Source: Methylobacterium sp. J-077 (GTDB lineage: Bacteria; Pseudomonadota; Alphaproteobacteria; Rhizobiales; Beijerinckiaceae). From it: 64,000 nucleotides of DNA. Shown piece after piece: positions 35,140 to 42,747 of the stretch. Positions within the stretch are counted from its first letter, which is position 1; every line of letters starts with the position of its first letter. The notes beneath the pieces were generated by a model. The model worked only from the letters and a program-made list of their open reading frames with translations. It ran no database searches and was not told the origin of the DNA. Position numbers and translations under genes: made by a program. The stretch lies in contig NZ_JAKSYJ010000246.1 of assembly GCF_022829365.1 (NCBI RefSeq), positions 1 through 64,000 on the forward strand, given 5' to 3'.

Positions 35140-35532
35140 TTGGACAGGATCATCATCGCCACGAAAGCGGCGGCTCCGGCCGTCGGCCCATACGCCCAGG
35201 CGACTCGCGTCGGCGACCTCGTCTTCGCCTCGGGACAACTGCCGATCAATCCGGAAACCGGGGCATTTCCGGAGGGCATAGAGGCGCAGACGCGCCGCTC
35301 GCTGGCTAACCTCGCAGCCGTGCTGGAAGCTGGAGGTGCCAGCCTCGCGAGCGTCGCCAAGACCACCGTGTTCCTGAAGGACATGAACGATTTCGCCGCG
35401 ATGAACGCGGTTTATGCCGAACACTTCCCCGGCGCGGCGCCGGCGCGCTCGACAGTCGAGGTCGCGCGCCTGCCCCGCGACGCGCTGGTCGAAGTCGAGG
35501 CGATCGCGCTGGCGACGGGGCCGGCGCGATGA
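35140..35532 (+). CDS. RidA-family reactive imine/enamine deaminase
   Basis: A 130-residue protein of the YjgF/YER057c/UK114 family. Conserved motifs are APAVGPYAQATRVGDLVFAS, GQLPINPETG and ARSTVEVARLPRDALVEVEA, with the Arg that binds the substrate carboxylate in RidA. RidA hydrolyses 2-imino acids to 2-keto acids and ammonia (established). The start is TTG 35140 with AGGAAG seven bases before it. It overlaps the MOSC gene by ATGA. In this operon it would clear an imine made by the upstream chemistry (inference). Confidence 0.9.
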   Translation: MDRIIIATKAAAPAVGPYAQATRVGDLVFASGQLPINPETGAFPEGIEAQTRRSLANLAAVLEAGGASLASVAKTTVFLKDMNDFAAMNAVYAEHFPGAAPARSTVEVARLPRDALVEVEAIALATGPAR

Positions 35533-36098
35533 GCGCGACATCCGCACCCCGCCATGTCGAAGCCTTCGCGCACGCGGCCGGCTCGGTGGCGACCGGCGTG
35601 CCCGGAGGGGCGACCGGCTGGCACGGCACGCTGCTCAACATCCACATTGCGCCGGCGGCGAGCTACGAGATGGAGGAGTTGGCCGAGGCCTACTGCGTCG
35701 CTGGCCGCGGCATCGAGGGCGATCGCTACTTTCTCGGGACGGGGACCTACTCGCCCAAGCCGGACACTCGCGAGGTGACACTCATCGAGCAAGAGGCGCT
35801 CGATGCTCTCGCGCGCAACGATCCGCCGCTTCAGGGCGGCCCGATCCATCTCGCGCCCGTCGATCACCGCCGGAATCTCACCGTGCGCGGCGTACCGCTC
35901 AATCATCTCGTCGGCCGCAGATTTCAGGTCGGTGAGGTGATCCTGCGCGGCGGTCGCCTGAACTTCCCATGCAAGTATCTAGAGGAACTGCTGGGGCAGC
36001 CGGTCTACCTGCCGCTCTACAATCGCTCCGGCCTGAATTGCGGGATCGAGCGCGGCGGGATCATCCGCCCGGGCGACCCGATCACCTTGTTGGATTGA
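35529..36098 (+). CDS. MOSC-domain molybdenum protein (YiiM/YcbX-like N-reductase candidate)
   Basis: A 189-residue, single MOSC domain. Motifs are GRGIEGDRYFLGTGTYS, RREVTLIE-like sequence, HRRNLTVRGVPLNHLVGRRF and NFPCKYLEEL with C148, the conserved Cys that ligates Mo in mARC/YcbX/YiiM proteins. Those enzymes reduce N-hydroxylated compounds (amidoximes, N-hydroxy bases) with electrons from a flavin/ferredoxin partner (established). The next gene, five bases on, encodes exactly such a flavin/2Fe-2S reductase. It overlaps ridA. The true substrate is unknown. Confidence 0.85.
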   Translation: MSATSAPRHVEAFAHAAGSVATGVPGGATGWHGTLLNIHIAPAASYEMEELAEAYCVAGRGIEGDRYFLGTGTYSPKPDTREVTLIEQEALDALARNDPPLQGGPIHLAPVDHRRNLTVRGVPLNHLVGRRFQVGEVILRGGRLNFPCKYLEELLGQPVYLPLYNRSGLNCGIERGGIIRPGDPITLLD

Positions 36099-36102
36099 GG
36101 CC

Positions 36103-37050
36103 ATGTCCGCCCGCATCGTCATGAGGCTGACGGTCGTAGAGGCCGTAGCCACAACGCCGGAGGTGGTGCGGCTGACCTTCGCCCACCCACAGCGTCCCGA
36201 ACTGCCTGCTTGGGAACCCGGCGCGCATGTCGACCTTCGTCTGCCGGACGGGCGCACGCGCCAGTACTCGCTGTGTGGCGATCCGGCTGATCGGAGCCGG
36301 TACGTCCTGGCGATCAAGCGCGAGGATGCGGGCCGTGGCGGCTCGCTGTGGACACATGACAACCTCACCCCGGGCGCCGTCGCGCACGTGTCCCATCCGC
36401 GCAACAACTTCGGCCTGGCCGTCGAGGCACGGCGCCATGTCCTGATCGGCGGCGGAATCGGTGTGACGCCGCTCGCCGCCATGGCCTGGTATCTCGCCGC
36501 GCGCGGTGCCGATTTCGTCATTCATCTGTGCGCCCGTTCCGCCGAGAATGCCCCGCTGTTGGCCGAGTTGCAGGCGCTCTGCGGCGAGCGGCTCCACTGC
36601 TGGTTCTCCTCGGAAGGTTCGCGCTTCGACCCCGCGGCGCTCGGTGCGCCGGAGGACGGCGTTCATATCTATGCCTGTGGGCCTCAAAGGCTCATCGATG
36701 CCGTACAGGTCACGCTGGAAACCGCCGGCTGGCCGGTAGAGCAGGTGCATGTCGAGCACTTCGCGCCGATGGCCGACGAGAACTACAAACCGGAACCCTT
36801 CGACGCGCTGATCGCCTCGACAGGGGCGGTCGTTCACGTTCCGGCGGATGTCTCGCTGCTCGACGTCCTGCGCCGTCACGGCTTTGCGATGCCCTCGTCC
36901 TGCGAGATCGGCGTGTGTGGCTCCTGCGAGTGCGGATACCGGGACGGCACCGTGATCCACCGCGACGTCGTGCTGCCGGTCGCCAAGCGCCAGGACCGGA
37001 TGATGCCCTGCGTCTCCCGCGCCCGGGTAAACATCACGCTCGAACTCTGA
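36103..37050 (+). CDS. PDR/VanB-type oxidoreductase (flavin, NAD, 2Fe-2S)
   Basis: A 315-residue electron-transfer protein of the phthalate dioxygenase reductase family. The flavin-binding barrel has RQYSLCG (about residue 53), the nucleotide domain has IGGGIGVTPLAAMAW and YACGPQRLIDAV, and the C-terminal plant-type ferredoxin has CEIGVCGSC and a final Cys in MMPCVSRA. It usually feeds a Rieske oxygenase, but no oxygenase gene is present; the preceding gene is the MOSC protein, so it is probably that protein's reductase. The ferredoxin part is the same type as in the fusion at 26030. Confidence 0.9.
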   Translation: MSARIVMRLTVVEAVATTPEVVRLTFAHPQRPELPAWEPGAHVDLRLPDGRTRQYSLCGDPADRSRYVLAIKREDAGRGGSLWTHDNLTPGAVAHVSHPRNNFGLAVEARRHVLIGGGIGVTPLAAMAWYLAARGADFVIHLCARSAENAPLLAELQALCGERLHCWFSSEGSRFDPAALGAPEDGVHIYACGPQRLIDAVQVTLETAGWPVEQVHVEHFAPMADENYKPEPFDALIASTGAVVHVPADVSLLDVLRRHGFAMPSSCEIGVCGSCECGYRDGTVIHRDVVLPVAKRQDRMMPCVSRARVNITLEL

Positions 37051-37063
37051 GGGTGGGCTGCCG

Positions 37064-38654
37064 ATGACGTCGAGCCCCACGCGTCGCACCCTGATCGCAG
37101 GCGCTGCCGCTGTGCTCGCCGCGCCGCGGTTGGCTCTGGGGGCAGACGCGAAGACTCTACGCTTCGTGCCGCGCACGGATCTCGGCGTGCTCGACCCGAT
37201 CTGGAGTTCGGCGATCATCACGCGCAACCACGCGTTCATGGTTTACGACACGCTCTACGGCCAGGATTCCAATTTCGAGCCGAGCCCGCAGATGGTGGCG
37301 GGTCACCGGATCGAGGCCGACGGACGCCTCTGGCGCCTCACCCTGCGTGATGATCTCCTGTGGCACGACGGAGAGCGCGTGCTGGCGCGCGACTGCGTCG
37401 CCAGCATCCGTCGGTGGGGGGCGAAGGATGCCTTCGGCCAGGCGCTGATGGCCGCCACCGACGAACTCGCAGCGCCGGACGACCGCACCATCGTGTTCCG
37501 GTTGAAGGCGCCGTTTCCCTTCCTGCCCCACGCGCTCGGCAAGTCCGCCGCCTTCTTTCCGGCGATGATGCCAGAGCGGTTGGCGACCGTCGGCCCGTCC
37601 AAGCAGATCACGGAGATCGTCGGTTCAGGACCGTTCCGTTACCGCCCCGACGAGCGAGTGCCCGGAGCACGCAACGTCTACGAGCGGTTTGCCCCCTACA
37701 AGCCCCGGGACGACGGCACGGTCTCACGTACCGCGGGGCCGAAGCGTGTGCATTTCGACCGCGTCGAGTGGATCACGATGTCCGATCCGGGCACGGCGGC
37801 ATCGGCGCTTCGGGCCGGCGAAGTCGATTGGATCGATTACCCCGTGATCGACCTGCTGCCGATGCTGAGATCGAGCCCGGGCGTAGGCGTGAAGATCCTC
37901 GATCCGAAGGGCCTGATCGGCGTCTTCCGGATGAACCATCTGCAACCGCCCTTCGACAATCCGAAGATCCGCCGCGCCGTACTCGCGGCATTCGATCAGT
38001 CGGAGTTCATGCAGGCGGTGGCGGGTGACGACCGGAGCCTGTGGCGGGACGGCGTCGGCTTCTTCTGCCCGGATACCCCGCTCGCCTCCGCTGCGGGGAT
38101 GGAGGCGGTGACCGGCCCACGCAACCTCGCAGCCGCCAAGCGGGCGATCGTCGAGGCCGGCTACAAAGGCGAGCCCGTCGCGCTGATCGTATCCAGCGAC
38201 TTCCCTGCTCTTAAGGCGATGTCGGATGTCGCCGCCGAGACGTTGCAGAAGATCGGGCTGAACGTCGATTACCAGTCCCTTGACTGGGGCACGGTGCAGC
38301 AGCGTCGCTACAAGCGCGACCCAGTGGACAAGGGCGGGTGGAGCGCGTTCTGCACGAACTACGAGGGTGCCGATCTTGCCGATCCGGCCGGCCACCTCGC
38401 TCTGCGTACCAACGGGGCGCAGGCATGGTTCGGCTGGCCGAGCGACCCTAAAATCGAGGAGCTGCGGGATCGCTGGTTCTTGGCCGGGGATCTTGCCGAG
38501 CAGAAGGCCCTCGCCGCCGAGATCCAGCGCGCGGCTTTCGTGAGCGTACCCTACATCCCACTCGGCCAGTTCTTCGCGCCGACGGCCTTATCGCTCGAAC
38601 ATCAAGGACCTCGTCGACGGGTTCGCGATCTTCTGGAATGTGCGCCGTGGCTGA
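37064..38654 (+). pseudogene. SBP_bac_5 (peptide/opine-type) periplasmic binding protein, frameshifted near 3' end
   Basis: About 530 residues with a Tat-like leader (RRTLIAGAAAVLAAPRLALG). Typical family sequence follows (WRLTLRDDLLWHDGERVLARD, YDTLYGQDSNFEP). At 38587-38590 one extra T turns the expected PTAYRSNIKDLVDGF ending into PTALSLEHQGPRRR; removing it restores YRSNIKDLVDGFAIFWNVRR and a TGA at 38652-38654. The uncorrected frame runs to 38824. A close relative is encoded at 50859-52418. No ABC permease lies in this operon, so the receptor would borrow one. Confidence 0.8.
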
Positions 38655-39846
38655 GGATCCGATGGAGGCCGATGGGCTACTGTTGTCGGCTCAGGAGCGC
38701 GAGGCGGTCCGGCGTGGCCGCGCACTGGCGCTGTCCGAGATCGCTCCGCACGCCGCCGCCTGGGAGCACGCCGGCTCAGCGCTGCCGCGCCCGGTCTTCC
38801 GGGCCTATGCTGAAGCCGGCCTAATAGGGCTTGAGGTCTCCCGCCAACGTGGAGGATCCGGTCTCGGCTACCTGTGCAAGATCGGCCTCGCCGAAGCTAT
38901 GGCTCGGACCTGCCTGCCAAGCACCTTCGCGCTGAATCTCGCACAGGGGATGGCGACGCGGATCGAACGCGAGGGTTCGGAGAGCCAGGTCCGGCGCCAC
39001 CTACCGAGCCTTATCTGCGGCGAGCGGATCGCCGCGGTCTCCCTGAGCGAACCGGGTGCAGGCAGCGATTTCTCAGCGATCGCGACGTGGGCAGAGCGCG
39101 CGGCCGGGGGCTGGCGCCTGCACGGAACCAAGGCTTGGGTCACGAACGGCGCGCACGCCGATCTCGCCCTGGTCTACGCGCAGACCGAGCCCGGCAGCGG
39201 GGCAGCTGGGATCGCCAGCTTTCTGGTCGAGCTGCACGCGGATGGCGTCTCGCGCGCAGCCGACGTTCCGCTGATCGGCGGCCACGCGATCGGTGCTGCG
39301 ACGATCGTGCTCGACGGCGTATTCGTGGCCGACGACGACCTGTTCGCGCCACCCGGGCAGGCGTTCAAGCGGGCGCTGACAGGCATCACCGGTGCGCGTA
39401 TCCACGTCTCCGCCATGGCCTGCGGCATCGTCGCCGATAGTCTAGCGCGTGCTGTAGACCACGGGCGGGTTCGGCACAGCTTCGGTCGCCCGCTCATCGA
39501 GCACCAAGGCTTGCGCTGGAGCCTCGCCGACGTCGCCACCGGCCTGGAGGCAGCGCGTGCTCTGACCTACAGCGCCGCGCAGCGGATTGCCGCGGGCGCC
39601 GATGCTACGCTCGCGGCAGCGCACGCCAAGCGGTTTTCCGCCGATATGGCGCTCTCGGGCGTGGCCGCCTGCATGCAGGCGATGGGAGGCGTCGGGCTGC
39701 GCGCCGACTTGCCGTTCGGCCGCCACCTCGCTGCGGCGCGAATCGTGGCCTACGTCGATGGGACCACCGAGATGATGCGTGACAGGATCGGCGCGGACTT
39801 GGCCCGGCGTCGAGGTGGTCGACCGAACCCGGAGGCGCCGCGATGA
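38638..39846 (+). CDS. Acyl-CoA dehydrogenase family protein
   Basis: A 402-residue flavoprotein. N-terminal helical domain (LIGLEVSRQRGGSGLGY), middle beta domain with the FAD/substrate motif AAVSLSEPGAGSDFSAI and WVTNGAHADLALV, and C-terminal helices with RHSFGRPLIEHQG and QAMGGVGLRADLPFGRH. The catalytic-base segment reads AYVDGTTEMMRD, so the usual Glu of YEGT is Asp here. Such changes occur in some sub-families, and the reaction may differ from ordinary alpha,beta-dehydrogenation. Start ATG 38638 overlaps the SBP end; 38662 is an alternative. It overlaps the CoA-transferase A gene by ATGA. Confidence 0.85.
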   Translation: MCAVAEDPMEADGLLLSAQEREAVRRGRALALSEIAPHAAAWEHAGSALPRPVFRAYAEAGLIGLEVSRQRGGSGLGYLCKIGLAEAMARTCLPSTFALNLAQGMATRIEREGSESQVRRHLPSLICGERIAAVSLSEPGAGSDFSAIATWAERAAGGWRLHGTKAWVTNGAHADLALVYAQTEPGSGAAGIASFLVELHADGVSRAADVPLIGGHAIGAATIVLDGVFVADDDLFAPPGQAFKRALTGITGARIHVSAMACGIVADSLARAVDHGRVRHSFGRPLIEHQGLRWSLADVATGLEAARALTYSAAQRIAAGADATLAAAHAKRFSADMALSGVAACMQAMGGVGLRADLPFGRHLAAARIVAYVDGTTEMMRDRIGADLARRRGGRPNPEAPR

Positions 39847-40508
39847 TCGACAAGCGCGCGGCCGGATTTCATGAGGCGGTCGAGGGAATCGAGACCGGCC
39901 ACACGGTGATGGTCGGCGGTTTCGGAGACGCGGGCGTCCCCATCGGCCTAGTCGCGGCCGTGCTTGAACGCGGGCCGCGCGACCTCACCGTAATCGCCAA
40001 TAACGCCGGCTTCCACACGGGGGACATCAGCGACTGGCTGAGCGCAGGCCTCGTGCGCAAGGTGATCTGCAGCTATCCGCGCACCTCGCCGACCTTCGTC
40101 GCGCTCTACCGTCAAGGCAGGGTCGAGCTGGAGCTGGTACCGCAGGGGACCCTCGTCGAGCGCATGCGCTGCGCCGGGGCCGGGCTCGGCGGCTACTTCT
40201 CTCCGGTCTCGGTAGGGACACTCCTCGCGGCGGGCAAGGAGGTCCGCACGATCGGGGAACGCGACTATGTGCTGGAGGTGCCATTGACTGCCGACTTCGC
40301 CCTGATCCGGGCGCGGCAGGCCGATTTGATGGGCAACCTCACCTACAACAAGACCGCGCGCAACTTCGCGCCGGTCATGGCGACGGCCGCCCGCATGGTC
40401 GTGGCCGAGGCGAGCGAGATCGTGGACGTCGGCGGCATTGATCCAGAGGCCGTGATCACGCCCGGCATCCTCGTCGATCGGATCGTTCAGCAGAGGCTTC
40501 GCGTATGA
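39843..40508 (+). CDS. 3-oxoacid-type CoA-transferase, subunit A
   Basis: A 221-residue alpha subunit of class I CoA transferase, with the glycine-rich GGFGDAGVPIGLV near the N-terminus, NNAGFHTGDISDWLSAG, and the conserved end region TPGILVDRIVQ. It moves CoA from succinyl-CoA or acetyl-CoA to a free carboxylic acid in the cytoplasm (family knowledge). It overlaps both neighbours by four bases. Which acid is activated is unknown; families with this sequence include PcaI and the acetoacetate type. Confidence 0.9.
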   Translation: MIDKRAAGFHEAVEGIETGHTVMVGGFGDAGVPIGLVAAVLERGPRDLTVIANNAGFHTGDISDWLSAGLVRKVICSYPRTSPTFVALYRQGRVELELVPQGTLVERMRCAGAGLGGYFSPVSVGTLLAAGKEVRTIGERDYVLEVPLTADFALIRARQADLMGNLTYNKTARNFAPVMATAARMVVAEASEIVDVGGIDPEAVITPGILVDRIVQQRLRV

Positions 40509-41188
40509 CGCCACTCAGCCGCGACGACATCGCCCGCCGCGTCGCACGGGCTCTCCCACATGGGGCCGTGGTTAATCTCGGAATCGGCCTGCCTGGCCTC
40601 GTCAGTCGCTATGTGGAGCCAGCCCAGGACATCGTCCTGCACAGCGAGAACGGGATCATCAACTTCGCCGCTTTACCGGACAGCGGCGCGGCAGATCACG
40701 ACAGCATCGACGCCAGCAAACGGCCGGTCACGGTCCTTCCGGGCGGCAGCTACCTCGACGTCGCTCTCTCCTTCGGCCTCATGCGCGGCGGCCATTTGGA
40801 TGTAGCGGTGCTCGGCGCCTTCGAAGTGTCGGCCCGGGGTGATCTCGCGAACTGGTGGACGGGCAAGCCCGGTGATGTGCCCGGCGTCGGTGGCGCGATG
40901 GATCTCGCCTGTGGCGCCAAGTCGATCTGGGTGATGATGGAGCACACGACGCGGGACGGCCAGCCTAAGCTCGTGGATTGCTGCAGCTATCCGCTCACGG
41001 CACCAGCCGTAGTCGACCGCATCTTTACGGATCTTGCCATCCTCGACGTCACGCCCGATGGGCTGTCTGTCCGCGAGCTCCTGACGGGTCTCGAGCCGGA
41101 CGAACTTCAGGCCCGAACCGCGACGCGCCTCATCTTCTCTGATACAAACCGGATCGATGCTCGCATCCTCGATCAAAGGGCACGCTAA
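40505..41188 (+). CDS. 3-oxoacid-type CoA-transferase, subunit B
   Basis: A 227-residue beta subunit with the catalytic Glu (E48) in VLHSENGIINFA, plus GVGGAMDLACGAK and the strand GGHLDVAVLGAFEVSARGDLA. It is the last gene of the catabolic operon. Together with subunit A and the acyl-CoA dehydrogenase, it points to a carboxylic acid intermediate handled as a CoA thioester. Confidence 0.9.
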   Translation: MTPLSRDDIARRVARALPHGAVVNLGIGLPGLVSRYVEPAQDIVLHSENGIINFAALPDSGAADHDSIDASKRPVTVLPGGSYLDVALSFGLMRGGHLDVAVLGAFEVSARGDLANWWTGKPGDVPGVGGAMDLACGAKSIWVMMEHTTRDGQPKLVDCCSYPLTAPAVVDRIFTDLAILDVTPDGLSVRELLTGLEPDELQARTATRLIFSDTNRIDARILDQRAR

Positions 41189-41198
41189 TCCCGGCATT

Positions 41199-41258
41199 GT
41201 CCGCTTTGTAGACGAGCCCCAAGCGGACTGAACGGCTGATATGGGCGCTTTTCTGCCG
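41199..41258 (+). repeat. 60-bp dispersed repeat, copy C
   Basis: It begins GTCCGCTTT with GGGCGC at position 45, just after the CoA-transferase B stop. It contains an internal GTCCGCTT...AAGCGGAC inverted pair. Confidence 0.5.
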
Positions 41259-41271
41259 GGCTGCTCTGAAA

Positions 41272-41297
41272 GCCCCTCGACACTGAAGCCGAGGGGC
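41272..41297. terminator. Hairpin between convergent CoA-transferase B and integrase genes
   Basis: GCCCCTCG (41272-41279) pairs perfectly with CGAGGGGC (41290-41297) around a 10-base loop. It sits between convergent genes and could stop transcription from both sides; no clear T-run follows. Confidence 0.45.
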
Positions 41298-41304
41298 CGA
41301 ACGC

Positions 41305-41937
41305 TCAAATCTCCGTGCCTTCGGCCAGGGTCAAGGCACCTTCGACGTCGACACCGAGGTACCTGACCGTGCTCTCGATCTTGGTATGGCCGAGCAGGAT
41401 TTGGACGGCACGAAGGTTGCCGGTCCGTTTGTAGATCAACGACGCCTTTGTGCGACGGAGGGAGTGGGTCCCGTAATCCTCGCTCCGCAGCCCGATGCCA
41501 GTCACCCACTCATCGACCAACCGCGCATACTGCCTGGTGCTGATGTGCATGACGCCGTCGAGCCTGCTTGGGAAGGCATAGTCGTCGAGCGTTCCGCCTC
41601 TGGCCTCCAGCCATGTCAGGATGCTGGTACGAGCGGGTTCGAGTAATTCGAACTGCACTGGTCGGCCGGTCTTGCGCTGGATGACGATGACCCGGCTACG
41701 GACGCGACCGCCGCTGACGAGGTCGCCAATCTTGAGCTTAACGATGTCGCAGCCGCGCAGCTTGCTGTCGATGGCGAGGTCGAACATCGCACGGTCGCGC
41801 ACGCGCCGTTCGCGGTCGAGCCAGAAGCGGATGGCCCAGACCTGCTGAGGTTTGAGGGCCCGCTTGGCGCCGAGCTTGCGGCCGGCGTTCCAGGCCGGTC
41901 GCCCTTTCGTAGCCGGATCCTGTGCAGAGTGTCCCAT
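41305..41937 (-). CDS. Tyrosine recombinase / site-specific integrase (short)
   Basis: A 210-residue protein containing only the catalytic domain. The first Arg is in DSKLRGCDIVKLKIGDL, HSLRR supplies His and Arg, GHTKIESTVRYLGVD supplies the second His and the nucleophilic Tyr. ATG 41937 is preceded by AAGGAGACAG, a strong ribosome site; the frame is open much further upstream but not protein-like. It lacks the N-terminal core-binding domain usual in phage integrases. No attachment repeats were recognised. The boundary position between two catabolic blocks suggests acquired DNA. Confidence 0.85.
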   Translation of the reverse strand: MGHSAQDPATKGRPAWNAGRKLGAKRALKPQQVWAIRFWLDRERRVRDRAMFDLAIDSKLRGCDIVKLKIGDLVSGGRVRSRVIVIQRKTGRPVQFELLEPARTSILTWLEARGGTLDDYAFPSRLDGVMHISTRQYARLVDEWVTGIGLRSEDYGTHSLRRTKASLIYKRTGNLRAVQILLGHTKIESTVRYLGVDVEGALTLAEGTEI

Positions 41938-42348
41938 CGTCTGTCTCCTTGCCGGCCCATGCCGACAGGGCGAGGAGACACCCGAACCGAGGCTCTGGAG
42001 ATGGAAGGCAGATGCCGACGTTCCGCTGGCGACCCAACCCAGCCATCGCAAGCGCTGTCGGTGTTCCCCAGAAGCGGACGTTCGTCCGCCGTGCGGCAAT
42101 TTCAGCTCGGGGTGGCAACCGGACTTTAGCTCTTTGGCCGGAAGCGGAATAGCCGCTTTGGAGCGGGACTGCCGCAAAAGCGGACGGCCTCCTGCCAAAA
42201 CGCCTTAGCCGTTCAGCTCGTCGACGCAATCTTCCAGAGACGGACCCCTGTGTCCTGCTCACACGATCATCGACTGGCTGGCGGCAGAGACGAGCCGCGG
42301 AGGACCGAACCTAGATGTGTCCGGTCCTCCGCGCCCGGCGATCCTGCA
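41938..42348. other. 411-base gap with GTCCGC-rich repeat fragments and a terminator
   Basis: No gene is visible. Several GCGGAC/GTCCGC hexamers occur (42073, 42174 region). Read on the minus strand from 42079 the DNA gives GTCCGCTTCT with GGGTCG at position 45, a possible diverged fifth copy of the dispersed repeat. The terminator at 42296-42333 closes the operon to the right. Confidence 0.45.
42296..42333 (-). terminator. Strong hairpin downstream of the ABC/amidase operon
   Basis: CGCGGAGGACCG (42296-42307) pairs perfectly over 12 bp with CGGTCCTCCGCG (42322-42333) around a 14-base loop, 15 bases after the stop of the AtzH-like gene. There is no long U-tract, but the stem is very stable. 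Confidence 0.6.
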
Positions 42349-42747
42349 TCACGTCCCGATCGGTAGGGTGGATACGTGGGCGGACACCACCTTCCATCCG
42401 AGACCGGGCAAGCGCATCCAGGTCTGGCTCTGACGCCCGATGCCGGGCTTGCCGCGCGGCTTGAACTCCAGATTGACGGTGGCGAAGTCGCTTCCGAGGG
42501 TCAGAATCTCCAGCCGGATCCGCGCCTCCTTGGTCCCGCCCGGCGGCGGATCGGCAGCGACGCGGGCGGCGTGGATCTCGGCGAAGCCGTAGCAATTCTC
42601 GGCCAGCGCGTAGCGGATCGTGTGCGGGCTGTCCCAGAAGGTCGCGTCGAGGACGGCGACATCCTTCTCGACGAGCGCCTGCTCGTAGCGCTCGAACAAA
42701 GCTGCGATCTCGGCCACGATCTCCGGGCGGTTCACCGTCACGTCCAT
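42349..42747 (-). CDS. AtzH/HpxZ-like protein (DUF3225)
   Basis: A 132-residue NTF2-like protein with YALAENCYGFAEIHAARVAA and RQSQTWMRLPGLGWKVVSAH, which match the HpxZ/AtzH family. These small proteins accompany amidase-signature enzymes in oxalurate or cyanurate-derived carboxybiuret catabolism (family knowledge). The ATG follows directly on the amidase stop with no gap, so the pair is made together. It is last in the ABC importer operon. Confidence 0.85.
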   Translation of the reverse strand: MDVTVNRPEIVAEIAALFERYEQALVEKDVAVLDATFWDSPHTIRYALAENCYGFAEIHAARVAADPPPGGTKEARIRLEILTLGSDFATVNLEFKPRGKPGIGRQSQTWMRLPGLGWKVVSAHVSTLPIGT

